DNA of 38,461 bases from contig DASQPA010000003.1 in assembly GCA_035644215.1 (NCBI GenBank), positions 1-38,461 of the forward strand, read 5' to 3'. Below the pieces are notes generated by a model. The model searched no databases, had not been told where the DNA came from, and saw only the letters and a list, made by a program, of their open reading frames with translations. Source of the stretch: DASQPA01 sp035644215 (lineage in GTDB: Bacteria; Acidobacteriota; Thermoanaerobaculia; Multivoradales; UBA5704). The position numbers and the translations under genes were made by a program. Shown piece by piece: positions 21,986 to 29,528 of this stretch. The number at the start of each line of letters is the position of its first letter. The stretch's first letter is position 1.

Positions 21986-22894
21986 TCAGGCCGCCGGCTC
22001 GTTGCGATCGAGGGCGCTGTTCAGGCGCTGGACGATGGCGTAGACCTCCGGCCGGGTGAGCTTGGCGCCCGGGCCGACCTGCTCGACCCGGTCGAGGGTG
22101 GCGTGGGCGAGGTGGAGCGGCAGGGCGTTGAAGGTCACCAGGCCGCGGGAGGCGCCGGCGTGCTGGAGGTCGAGCACGTAGGCGTCGGCCGCCTCCAGGT
22201 CGCGCCGGGCGAGGGCGGTGACCTCCTGGCGGACCTGGGCCTCCGGCCCGGGCGGCAGATAGCGCCGCCCCTCCCCGGCGTCCGCCGCCGAGTCCTTCAG
22301 GATGTTGACCAGCTGCAGCCCCTCGCCGAAGAGGGCGGAGCGCTGGCGCAGGGGACCGGCGACGGCGAGAAGCTCCGGCTGGCCGAGGAGGAAAAGCTCG
22401 GTCAGCAGCTCGCCGACGATGCCGGCCACCACGTAGCAGTAGCCACGGAGATCGTCCAGGTCGGTCAGCGCCAGCTCGCCGTGGTCGGTGCCGCGGGCGA
22501 CGTAGCCGGCCATGCCGGAGATGGTGCGCCGGGTGTGCTCGCGGATCAGCTCCCCGGCGGCAGGGGAGAGGGCGAAAAAGGCGTCGAGCACGTCGGGGGA
22601 CTCGGCCAGGAGCTGGCGGTAGCCCGGCTGCGCGCAGGGGACCTCGGCCTGCCAGCGCTCCGCCGCCGCGGCGATCTCGCCCCGCCGCTCGGCGCCATCG
22701 AGGAGGTCGCCGAAGCTCTCGAGCGCCGCGATCTTCGCCGCCCGTGGCCAGTCTGCCGCGTCCTCGAAGGTGTCGGCGATGCGGAAGAGCAGGTAGGCGA
22801 GGGTGACCTCCCGGCGAGTGGGCTCGGGCAGGTGGGGGATCGAGAGCGCGAAGGTGCGGCTCGTCTTGAGCAGCAGGTCTTCGAGGTCGGCCAT
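21986..22894 (-). CDS. Squalene/phytoene synthase family protein
   Basis: The 302-residue protein has SRTFALSIPHLP at 12-23, the first Asp-rich motif DTFED at 41-45, YCYVVAGIVGELLTELF at 152-168, and the second Asp-rich motif NILKDSAAD (Asp201 and Asp205) followed by GRRYLPP. These belong to enzymes that join two prenyl diphosphates head to head, giving squalene or phytoene. The SRTFALSIP and YVVAGIVG forms lean toward squalene synthase, but the product cannot be fixed from sequence. There is no C-terminal membrane helix. It is the last gene of the mevalonate operon, 27 bases after IPK. TAGGAT lies 9 bases before its ATG, so it may also have its own promoter. Confidence 0.85.
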   Translation of the reverse strand: MADLEDLLLKTSRTFALSIPHLPEPTRREVTLAYLLFRIADTFEDAADWPRAAKIAALESFGDLLDGAERRGEIAAAAERWQAEVPCAQPGYRQLLAESPDVLDAFFALSPAAGELIREHTRRTISGMAGYVARGTDHGELALTDLDDLRGYCYVVAGIVGELLTELFLLGQPELLAVAGPLRQRSALFGEGLQLVNILKDSAADAGEGRRYLPPGPEAQVRQEVTALARRDLEAADAYVLDLQHAGASRGLVTFNALPLHLAHATLDRVEQVGPGAKLTRPEVYAIVQRLNSALDRNEPAA

Positions 22895-22921
22895 GATGCA
22901 GCGATCCTACCTCAACCGCTG

Positions 22922-23740
22922 TCAGCCGATCCGCGTCCCCGGCACCGCCTCGCCCGCCACCGCCCGTTCGAGGAGGCCGGGCTCCCGGCCGTCGAGGATC
23001 TGCGAGACGATCCCGAGGTCGGCGAGGTCGAGCGCCGTCTCCACCCGGTGGCGCATGCCGCCGGTCACGTCGGCGCCGGCCGTGCCGGCGGAGCCGCCGA
23101 GCGCCTCGCCCAGCCCGGCGAGATCGGCGCGGGTCAGGTGGGGGATCGTTTTTCCCTCGCCGTCCCAGACCCCGGCGGTCTCGCCCAGCCAGAGGGCGTG
23201 GCGGACGGCGATTCCGCGCTCGGGGAGGCGGCGGGCGAGGAGGGTGAGCAGGCGCTCGGTCGAGCAGATGGCGACCCCCTGGGTGCGGTCCATCACGACG
23301 TCCCCATAGAGGACGGGGAGGAGCCCGCGCTCCAGGGCGAGGAGCAGCGGCTCCTCGAAAAAGGCGGCGGGCGTGCCACCCGCGGCGACGAGGGCGGAGG
23401 AGGGGGCGAGCGAGAAGGGGAGGGCGCCCGCGGCGAGGAGCGCGGCCATCACCTGCCAGTGGAGCGCCGCCGCCCGCTCCTGGGTGAGCGAGATGCCGGG
23501 CCGTTGGTCGGGGTGCTGTCCGGACAGGCCGGCGGCGAGGTGGTGGCGGGCTGCCGCCACGTGGCCGAAGGAGCCGCTGCCATGGCCGACGATCAGCCGG
23601 GCGGGGGTGCGGGAGGCGGCGCGCGCGATCTCCCCGGCCAGCCGCTGGATCACCGGCAGGCGCGCCGTCTCCGCGCGGGCCTTGTCGGTGATCAGGCTGC
23701 CGCCCAGCTTGACCAGGATCGCCTCGGTGGCCTCGGGCAT
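22922..23740 (-). CDS. ipk: Isopentenyl phosphate kinase
   Basis: The 272-residue product is an amino-acid-kinase-fold protein with IPK-specific features. These are LVKLGGSLITDK at 9-20, IVGHGSGSFGHVAA with His60 at the position of the known IPK catalytic His, YGDVVMDRTQGVAICSTE in the middle, and DVTGGMRHRVETAL near the C-terminus. IPK phosphorylates isopentenyl phosphate to IPP and is the last step of the alternative mevalonate route. Aspartate and UMP kinases share the fold but lack the His in GSFGH. The ATG at 23740 lies 14 bases after the decarboxylase stop; the frame is open far upstream, but only this start fits the family. Confidence 0.9.
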   Translation of the reverse strand: MPEATEAILVKLGGSLITDKARAETARLPVIQRLAGEIARAASRTPARLIVGHGSGSFGHVAAARHHLAAGLSGQHPDQRPGISLTQERAAALHWQVMAALLAAGALPFSLAPSSALVAAGGTPAAFFEEPLLLALERGLLPVLYGDVVMDRTQGVAICSTERLLTLLARRLPERGIAVRHALWLGETAGVWDGEGKTIPHLTRADLAGLGEALGGSAGTAGADVTGGMRHRVETALDLADLGIVSQILDGREPGLLERAVAGEAVPGTRIG

Positions 23741-23754
23741 GCCGGCCGCCGGGC

Positions 23755-24756
23755 TCAGAACAGGTGCGGCGAGGTCCGCTCCGGACCGGGGCCGACCGAG
23801 TCGCGGATGACGAAGCCGACGACCGGCAGGCTCTCCAGCCGGGAGGCCACGTCGTCCTCCGCCTCGGCCTCGCAGATGACGTGGACGTTGGCGCCGGCGT
23901 CGATGGTGGCGTAGGCGTGGACCCCCTCCTGGCGCAGCTCGCGCACCGCCCGCAGCACGCCTACCGTGCCGGGGCTCCAGTAGAAGATCGGCGGGTGCGA
24001 GGACATGGCGATGATGTGGAGGTCGACCGCCTCCTCCTCGATCGCCGGACCGAGGAGCGCGAGATCGCGCTCGGCGATCGCCCGGCGCACCCGGTCGATC
24101 CGCTCGGGCAGGATCTCCAGGCGCTTGGGGAGGTAGGGGCTGGTATGGGCGCGGCGGTGCCCCTCGAGCGACGACACCGCCTTGGGGCCGATCTCGACCA
24201 CGGCGATGACGTCGCGCAGGTCCCAGTGGTCGGCCTCGGCGAGCTCGACGCCATGGGAGCGCTCCGCATCGATGGCGGGCCACTCGACGAAGCCGCCCAA
24301 AACCGAGCGCGAGGCCGATCCCGAGCCGCTCTCCCGCGCCAGCCGCGCCAGCTCGTCGGTCGGCACGTCGTCCTTGCCGAGCGCCCCGGCGGTGGCGAGA
24401 GTGAGGGCGGCGAAGCCCGAGGCCGAGGAGGCGAGCCCGGCGGCGCTGGGGAAGCTGTTGCGGGTGGCGATGCGGAAAGTCTCCTGCCGCCCGGCCCAGC
24501 GCCGCATCCGGTCGAGGTGGGCGCGGACCCGGTCCTCGAACTCGTGCGGTGGCCGCCTAAAACCGCCGTCCGGCTCGGAGATCCAGACCTCGTCGGCATG
24601 CCCGGAGTCGAGGAGCTCCGCCGTGCAGCGGGTGCAGCAGCTCTCCAGCGTCATCGAAATCGAGGTGTTGAGGGGGAGCGCACGATCGAGGTCCTTCGCC
24701 CCCCAGTATTTGATGAAGGCAATGTTGGCGGGTGCGTCGACAGTCGTCTTGCTCAT
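23755..24756 (-). CDS. Mevalonate decarboxylase family protein, probably phosphomevalonate decarboxylase
   Basis: The 333-residue protein has the GHMP decarboxylase layout: APANIAFIKYWGAKD at 8-22, RNSFPSAAGLASSASGFAAL at 99-117, ESGSGSASRSVLGGFVEW at 142-159 with Arg150, and ATIDAGANVHV with the presumed catalytic Asp286. The family removes water and CO2 from a phosphorylated mevalonate. In diphosphomevalonate decarboxylases the first motif is KYWGK; here the final Lys is Ala20. That Lys is understood to face the diphosphate of the substrate, and halophilic archaeal enzymes that use the monophosphate also lack it. Together with IPK next door and no phosphomevalonate kinase, a mevalonate-5-phosphate substrate is inferred. 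GGAGGGAGGAG precedes the ATG. Confidence 0.82.
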   Translation of the reverse strand: MSKTTVDAPANIAFIKYWGAKDLDRALPLNTSISMTLESCCTRCTAELLDSGHADEVWISEPDGGFRRPPHEFEDRVRAHLDRMRRWAGRQETFRIATRNSFPSAAGLASSASGFAALTLATAGALGKDDVPTDELARLARESGSGSASRSVLGGFVEWPAIDAERSHGVELAEADHWDLRDVIAVVEIGPKAVSSLEGHRRAHTSPYLPKRLEILPERIDRVRRAIAERDLALLGPAIEEEAVDLHIIAMSSHPPIFYWSPGTVGVLRAVRELRQEGVHAYATIDAGANVHVICEAEAEDDVASRLESLPVVGFVIRDSVGPGPERTSPHLF

Positions 24757-24760
24757 CCGT

Positions 24761-25879
24761 TCAGGTCTCCTCCCTCCGGAGTCCGGCGGCCCCGAGGTGG
24801 ACAGGGTACTGGGGTAAAGCGAGCGCGGGCAGGCGGACCAGCGGGTCCGGCTCCGGATGATATGCCAGAACGATGCCTGCCGACGTCCCGCTGAGCGCCC
24901 CGGCGCCCGAGATCTTGGCGGCGCCCCCCGCCGCCTCGACCTGGCGGATGCGCTCCTGCACCGCCTCCGGCACCACCCCCAGCTCGTGGAGGCCGGCCGC
25001 GGCGGCGCGGATCAGCTCGACCACCCGCCGGGGATCGAAGGTGGCGCTCTCTAGCTCGGCCCTCAGGCCCAGGGTCGCCTCGCCGATCCGGTCGAGCCGG
25101 CGCTCGTGGCGCCCGGGGTCGCGGGCGGCCCGCTCGCGCACCGCCGCCACCACCGCCCCCGTGGTCTCGGCCGGCGGGCCGCTGTCGTAGACTCGGATCT
25201 GCTGGAGGAGAGGGGAGCGGACGGCGAGCGGCTCGACCGCGAGCCCACCCTGCGGTGTCTCCGGCGTCCTCTCCCGATACGCCCAGAGGAGCCCGCCGCG
25301 GGCGACCGTCGCCGCGTCCACCCCCGAGGGGGTGCCGTGCTGCCGGCGCTCCACCTCGTGGGCGAGGCGGAGGATCTCCGGCAGGTCGAGGTCGAGGTCC
25401 AGGTCGGAGCGCCGGAAGAGCCGGTAGCCGGCGATCACCGCCACGGCGGCCGCCGCCGAGCTGCCCATCCCCGAGCCCATCGGGAGATGGGACTCGACCC
25501 GGAGGTCCAAGGGGCTTTCGTGCCCCGCCCCGGCGGTCGCGGAGAGCGCCGCCGCGGCCTCGCCCAGGGCGACCTTGACCAGGTGGACGGGATCGGTGCC
25601 GCGCAGGGACTGGAAGGTCTCCGGCCCCGGCCGGGCAGCGTAGCCCTCCCAGCGCTCGCGGGCCTCCCGGGCATAGGAAAGGATCTCCGGCCAGCCGGCC
25701 GCGCAGCCGGCGGAGAGCCCCGGCAGCTCGATGCGGAGCGGGGCGGCCGGAGCGCAGGGGGAAAAGCGGGCGTAGAGGCGGAGGTCGACCGCCGCCACCA
25801 GGGCGGGGCGGCCGTAGACCACCGCGTGCTCGCCCATCAGGATGAGCTTGCCGGGAACGGAGACGGTGACCGGGAGCAC
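24761..25879 (-). CDS. mvk: Mevalonate kinase
   Basis: The 372-residue GHMP kinase has VPGKLILMGEHAVVYGRPALVAAVD at 8-32 (Lys11), the ATP loop LPMGSGMGSSAAAAVAV at 132-148, and VERRQHGTPSGVDAATV with Glu177 and Asp188 at the positions of the known magnesium and catalytic acids. GEHAVVYG and HGTPSGVD are diagnostic of mevalonate kinase over phosphomevalonate or homoserine kinases. It makes mevalonate-5-phosphate. The C-terminal KISGAGALSGTSAGIVLAY is the usual GHMP motif 3. The start appears to be GTG at 25879, 21 bases after the reductase stop, with only a weak ribosome-binding site. Its stop lies 4 bases before the decarboxylase start. Confidence 0.9.
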   Translation of the reverse strand: MLPVTVSVPGKLILMGEHAVVYGRPALVAAVDLRLYARFSPCAPAAPLRIELPGLSAGCAAGWPEILSYAREARERWEGYAARPGPETFQSLRGTDPVHLVKVALGEAAAALSATAGAGHESPLDLRVESHLPMGSGMGSSAAAAVAVIAGYRLFRRSDLDLDLDLPEILRLAHEVERRQHGTPSGVDAATVARGGLLWAYRERTPETPQGGLAVEPLAVRSPLLQQIRVYDSGPPAETTGAVVAAVRERAARDPGRHERRLDRIGEATLGLRAELESATFDPRRVVELIRAAAAGLHELGVVPEAVQERIRQVEAAGGAAKISGAGALSGTSAGIVLAYHPEPDPLVRLPALALPQYPVHLGAAGLRREET

Positions 25880-25900
25880 CAGGCGGCCGGCCTCGGGGCC

Positions 25901-27205
25901 TCAGGTGAACCGCGGCGAAGCGGGGGGCGCGGTACCGCGGCCGAGCTTCTCGTGCGCCCGCGCCAGGTCCCACGAGGTGAGGGCCGAGAGGAGCGACAGC
26001 TCGCCGGCGAGCACCGCGCCGCCGACGATCTCGGCCAGGCGCATCACCGCCTCGCCGCGCCGCTCCGGGTCGGCGGAGACCCCGAGCACGGCGAGCGCCT
26101 CGCGCTGGGTGTCGAGCGCCGTGCCGCCGCCGATCGCCCCCAGCGGGCAGTCGGGGAGGAAGACCGAGGCGAAGACCGCGCCATGGTCGCGCGGCTCGAT
26201 GCAGGTGATGCCGAGCGAGCCCTCGACGACCTGCGCCGGGTCCTGCCCGGTGGCGATGAAGAGGGCGGCGAGGACGTTCGCGTAGTGGGCGTTGAAGCCC
26301 AGCGAGCCGGCGGCGATCGAGCCCAGGAGGTTCTTCCGGTACTGCACCTCGACGAGGTCCTTGGCGTTGGTCTTGAGCGCGTGCTCCAGGACCTCCGCTT
26401 CGAGGATGACCTCGGCGTAGATGCGCTTCCCCCGCCCCTCGTGGAAGTTGACCGCGGCCGGTTTCTTGTCGGCGCAGTAGTTGCCCGAGAGCGAGACGCA
26501 GGCCACCCCGGTCGCCGGCTCGATGATGCGCACCGCACGGTCGCAGGCGATGGTCGCCATGTTCATGCCCATGGCGTCGCCGGCGTCGAAGCGGAAGCGC
26601 AGGAAGACCGTGGTGCCGAAGGCGAAGGGGCGGATCTCCAGCAGCTTCAGGTGGTTGCTGGTCTCCTCGGTGACGGCGCGGATCTCCGCGTCGTGCTCCT
26701 CGATCCAGCGCAGGAACTGCTGGGTCTGGACGATCCCCGAGGTGCGGAAGACCGGCGCCCGGGTCATCCCCACGTCCTCCACCCGGACGGTGGCGCCGCC
26801 GGCGTCGCGGATCGCCGTGCAGCCGCGGTTGACCGAGGCGACGAGCGCCGCCTCGGTGGTGGCGAGCGGCAGGTAGACGTCGCCGAGGACGTAGTTGCCG
26901 CGCAGGGCGAGCGGGCCGGCGATCCCCATCGGCACCTGGGCGACGCCGATGAAGTTCTCGCAGTTCCGGCGCGAGGCGCGGTTGACGTCCAGCGAATGCT
27001 GGGCGATATGGTGGAGCGGCGCCTGGGTCATCGCCTCGATCGCCTGGCGGCGGATCTCCGCCGCCTCCTCGGCCGGGAGGTCCTTGGGCAGCTCGTGAAA
27101 GCGGCGCTCGCCGGCCACCAGCGAGCGCACCAGCTCGCCATGGAGGTCCGCGGTGCGCGGCGCGGACAGGGAGGAGGGAAAGGGTCGCAGGGTCTTGGTG
27201 GTCAT
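25901..27205 (-). CDS. HMG-CoA reductase, class I-like
   Basis: The 434-residue protein carries all catalytic residues of HMG-CoA reductase: Glu118 in LPLATTEAALVASVNRG, the Lys of CADKKPAAVNF (247/248), Asp322 in GQDPAQ, and His418 in ARAHEKLGRG. DAMGMNM (210-216) is the nucleotide-binding motif, and GAIGGGTALDTQ is at 356-366. The ENFIGVAQVPMGIAGPL entry and GGGT form resemble class I (archaeal and eukaryotic, NADPH-type) enzymes; there is no N-terminal membrane part. It reduces HMG-CoA to mevalonate, the committed step. Its ATG overlaps the TGA of fni in an ATGA, so translation is coupled. No HMG-CoA synthase is in the window. Confidence 0.92.
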   Translation of the reverse strand: MTTKTLRPFPSSLSAPRTADLHGELVRSLVAGERRFHELPKDLPAEEAAEIRRQAIEAMTQAPLHHIAQHSLDVNRASRRNCENFIGVAQVPMGIAGPLALRGNYVLGDVYLPLATTEAALVASVNRGCTAIRDAGGATVRVEDVGMTRAPVFRTSGIVQTQQFLRWIEEHDAEIRAVTEETSNHLKLLEIRPFAFGTTVFLRFRFDAGDAMGMNMATIACDRAVRIIEPATGVACVSLSGNYCADKKPAAVNFHEGRGKRIYAEVILEAEVLEHALKTNAKDLVEVQYRKNLLGSIAAGSLGFNAHYANVLAALFIATGQDPAQVVEGSLGITCIEPRDHGAVFASVFLPDCPLGAIGGGTALDTQREALAVLGVSADPERRGEAVMRLAEIVGGAVLAGELSLLSALTSWDLARAHEKLGRGTAPPASPRFT

Positions 27206-28281
27206 GTCTTTGGCCTTCTCGTAAGCCCGGTCGCCTTGAGCTCCGGGATCGTCTTCGCCCCGATGCAGAACATGCAGATCTTGAGCTCCTGGACGACGCG
27301 TTCGATGCGCTCGACCACCCTCGCCGGCGACTCGGTTGCCGCTTCGAGGAACTGATAGGCCAGGCCGGCCAGGTCGGCGCCCAGCGCCAGGGCCTTGGCC
27401 ACGTCGATCCCGTTCTTCAGGCCGCCGCTGCCGATCACCGTCAGGCCGCCGACGGCGGCGAGCTCCTGGATCGACTGCGGTGTCGGCACCCCCCAGCCGG
27501 CGAAGACCTCGCCCAGCGGGACATCGCCCGCCCGGGCGGCCTCGATTCGCGCCCAGCTCGTGCCCCCGACGCCCGCGGTGTCGACGATGCGGACCCCGTG
27601 GGCGAGGAGCGCCCGGCCGGTGGCGGCGGAGAGGCCGCTGCCCACCTCCTTGGCGATCACCGGCACCCCCAGATCCTGCGCGATGGCGCCGAGCTTGGGG
27701 AGCAGATCCTTGAAGTTGCGCTGTCCTTCCGGCTGAATCGCCTCCTGCAGCGGGTTCAGGTGGAAGACCAGGGCGTCCGCCCCGACCATCGCCACCGCCT
27801 GCCGGCACTGGTCGAGGCCGATCCCGTAGTTCAGCTGGACGGCCCCGAGGTTGGCGAGGAGCGGGACGGTCGGCGCCACTTCCCGTATCCTGAAGGTATC
27901 AGCATTCCGGGGATCTTCCAACGCCTTCCTCTGGGAGCCGACGCCCACGGCCACGCCGCAGGCCTCCGCTCCGGCCGCGAGGTTGCGGTTGATCTTCCCG
28001 GCCTCTTCGGTGCCGCCGGTCATGCAGGAGACGAGGAGGGGGGCGGCGAGCCGATGCCCAAGGAACTCGACCGTGGTGTCGATCTCCGCGAAGTCGATCT
28101 CGGGGAGGGCGCGGTGCTCGAAGGTGTAGTCGGCGAAGAAGTCGGCGCCGAGCTGCATCCGCGGGTCCAAGGCCAGGCGGATGTGCTCGGCCTTGCGGTC
28201 GCGCCCGGGGAGGTCGAAGGGCGACAGGACCTCGGTCAGTACCTCGGTCGCGGGGCCGGAAGAGACCTTCTCGGCGCTCAC
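27202..28281 (-). CDS. fni: Type 2 isopentenyl-diphosphate isomerase (FMN-dependent)
   Basis: The 359-residue protein has RDRKAEHIRLAL at 27-38, LLVSCMTGGTEEAGKINRNLA near 83-103, GVGSQRKALEDP, FHLNPLQEAIQPEGQRNFK with the catalytic Gln and metal-binding Glu, VIAKEVGSGLS, VDTAGVGGTSWARIE and IGSGGLKNGIDVAKALALGADLAG. All are signatures of the FMN/NADPH-dependent type 2 enzyme, which interconverts IPP and DMAPP. Type 2 isomerases are common partners of bacterial and archaeal mevalonate genes. The start is GTG at 28281, overlapping the stop codon of the prenyl synthase gene in a GTGA, and its own stop overlaps the reductase start. Confidence 0.93.
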   Translation of the reverse strand: MSAEKVSSGPATEVLTEVLSPFDLPGRDRKAEHIRLALDPRMQLGADFFADYTFEHRALPEIDFAEIDTTVEFLGHRLAAPLLVSCMTGGTEEAGKINRNLAAGAEACGVAVGVGSQRKALEDPRNADTFRIREVAPTVPLLANLGAVQLNYGIGLDQCRQAVAMVGADALVFHLNPLQEAIQPEGQRNFKDLLPKLGAIAQDLGVPVIAKEVGSGLSAATGRALLAHGVRIVDTAGVGGTSWARIEAARAGDVPLGEVFAGWGVPTPQSIQELAAVGGLTVIGSGGLKNGIDVAKALALGADLAGLAYQFLEAATESPARVVERIERVVQELKICMFCIGAKTIPELKATGLTRRPKT

Positions 28282-29417
28282 GCGCGACGCTCCTTCAGGT
28301 AGTCGACGAGACCTTCGAGGAAGGTGTGCCCCGGTTCCCGCAGAGCGAGCCCGGCGAGCGCGGCGCGGGCGGTGTCCAGGCGCTCCTCGACCATCGCCTC
28401 GACCCGCAGGCGCGCCCCGGTCGTCGCGAGGATCGCCTGCACCCGCGCCACCTCTTCCGCCGGCAGGTCGGGCCGGCCGAGGGCGGCGGTCAGGGCCTGG
28501 CGCTCGGCGGGCGAAGCGGCCTGGAGGGCGTGGTAGATGAGGAAGGTGAACTTCCCCTCGGTCAGGTCGGCGCCCACGGGCTTGCCCACGGTCGCCGCGT
28601 CGCCGAACATGCCGAGGAGGTCGTCCTGGAGCTGGAAGGCCTCGCCCACCGCCCGGCCGAAGCGGGCGAGGGCGGCGAGCGGGCGGGCCTCGGCCCCGGC
28701 GAGGATGCCGCCGAGCTGGATCGGCCGCTCCGCCGTGTAGCAGCCCGATTTGAGCCGCAGGACGGAGAGCAGCTCCTCCTCGCCGGCCTGGCGGGTGGCG
28801 CGGCGCGAGGCGACGAGGAGCTCCAGGTACTGGCCGCCGATCACCTCCTGGCTCATGACGGAGAAGCAGCGGGAGAGCTCCGCCGCCTGCGCCCCCTCGA
28901 CCGGCACCCCGGTGAACAGCTCGACCGCCCAGGTATGGGCGAGGTCGCCTAAGAGGATGGCGACCGCCGATCCGAACTCCGCCGCGTTGCCGTGGAAGCC
29001 CTGGTCGCGGTGGGCCTGGCGGAAGCGCGCGTGCGCCGAGGGCAGGCCGCGCCGGGTCTCGGCGTGGTCCATGATGTCGTCATGGATGAGGAGGTAGGTG
29101 TGGAGGAATTCGATCGCCAGGGCGAGCGGCAGGACCGCCGGGTCCGCTTCGCCGCCCAGGGCGCGGTAGCTGTAATAGACGAGGGCCGGGCGCAGGCGCT
29201 TGCCGCCGCGGGTCATCAGCTGGCCGACGCCGTCGATCAGCTCGAGGTCCGAGGGGACGGGGGAGGCGGCGGCCGCGGCGCGCTTGGCGGCGAGCCAGGC
29301 CGCGAGCTCGCCGGCGAGCTTAGCCTGGAAGCCGGCGAGGAGCGCGGCGAAGCCGCCCGGGGTGTGCGGCGCGTCCGCCCCGTCCGGCGCGGCGGGCGAG
29401 CCCTCCGCGGCCGCCAT
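28278..29417 (-). CDS. Polyprenyl (farnesyl/geranylgeranyl) diphosphate synthase
   Basis: The product of 379 residues is a trans-prenyl diphosphate synthase with GGKRLRPALVYYSY at 71-84, the first Asp-rich motif LIHDDIMDHAETRRG (Asp113, Asp114, Asp117), and the second, FQLQDDLLGMFGDAATVGKPVGADLTEGK. It condenses IPP with allylic diphosphates. Tyr108, five residues before the first motif, is an aromatic stop typical of short-chain (C15-C20) enzymes; exact length is uncertain. ATG at 29417 is preceded by CAGGAACGATCGAG; GTG at 29435 is an alternative start with a poorer site. The first 55 residues are Ala/Pro-rich and atypical. It is the first gene of the operon. Confidence 0.9.
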   Translation of the reverse strand: MAAAEGSPAAPDGADAPHTPGGFAALLAGFQAKLAGELAAWLAAKRAAAAASPVPSDLELIDGVGQLMTRGGKRLRPALVYYSYRALGGEADPAVLPLALAIEFLHTYLLIHDDIMDHAETRRGLPSAHARFRQAHRDQGFHGNAAEFGSAVAILLGDLAHTWAVELFTGVPVEGAQAAELSRCFSVMSQEVIGGQYLELLVASRRATRQAGEEELLSVLRLKSGCYTAERPIQLGGILAGAEARPLAALARFGRAVGEAFQLQDDLLGMFGDAATVGKPVGADLTEGKFTFLIYHALQAASPAERQALTAALGRPDLPAEEVARVQAILATTGARLRVEAMVEERLDTARAALAGLALREPGHTFLEGLVDYLKERRA

Positions 29418-29488
29418 CTCGATCGTTCCTGTCACGTCCTTGCCCGTTCCCCGGTCGCAGTCATCGCCTCAGCGCGGTCAGCGCAGTC

Positions 29489-29524
29489 ATCCTAGTGTAG
29501 CGGAGGGCACTTTGCAATGCAAAG
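29489..29524 (-). promoter_or_regulatory. Predicted promoter of the mevalonate operon with palindromic operator
   Basis: On the minus strand TTGCAA (29512-29517), a 17-base spacer and TAGGAT (29489-29494) form a sigma70-type promoter facing the prenyl synthase gene, giving a leader of roughly 50-65 bases. A perfect palindrome, CTTTGCAATGCAAAG (29510-29524), covers the -35 box and is strikingly AT-rich for this genome. A repressor bound there would control the whole operon; the protein is unknown. Confidence 0.5.
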
Positions 29525-29528
29525 CGAC

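Noticed and set aside
22922..23740. Aspartate, glutamate or UMP kinase
   Set aside because: The fold is shared, but GSFGH with His60 and the setting among mevalonate genes fit isopentenyl phosphate kinase.
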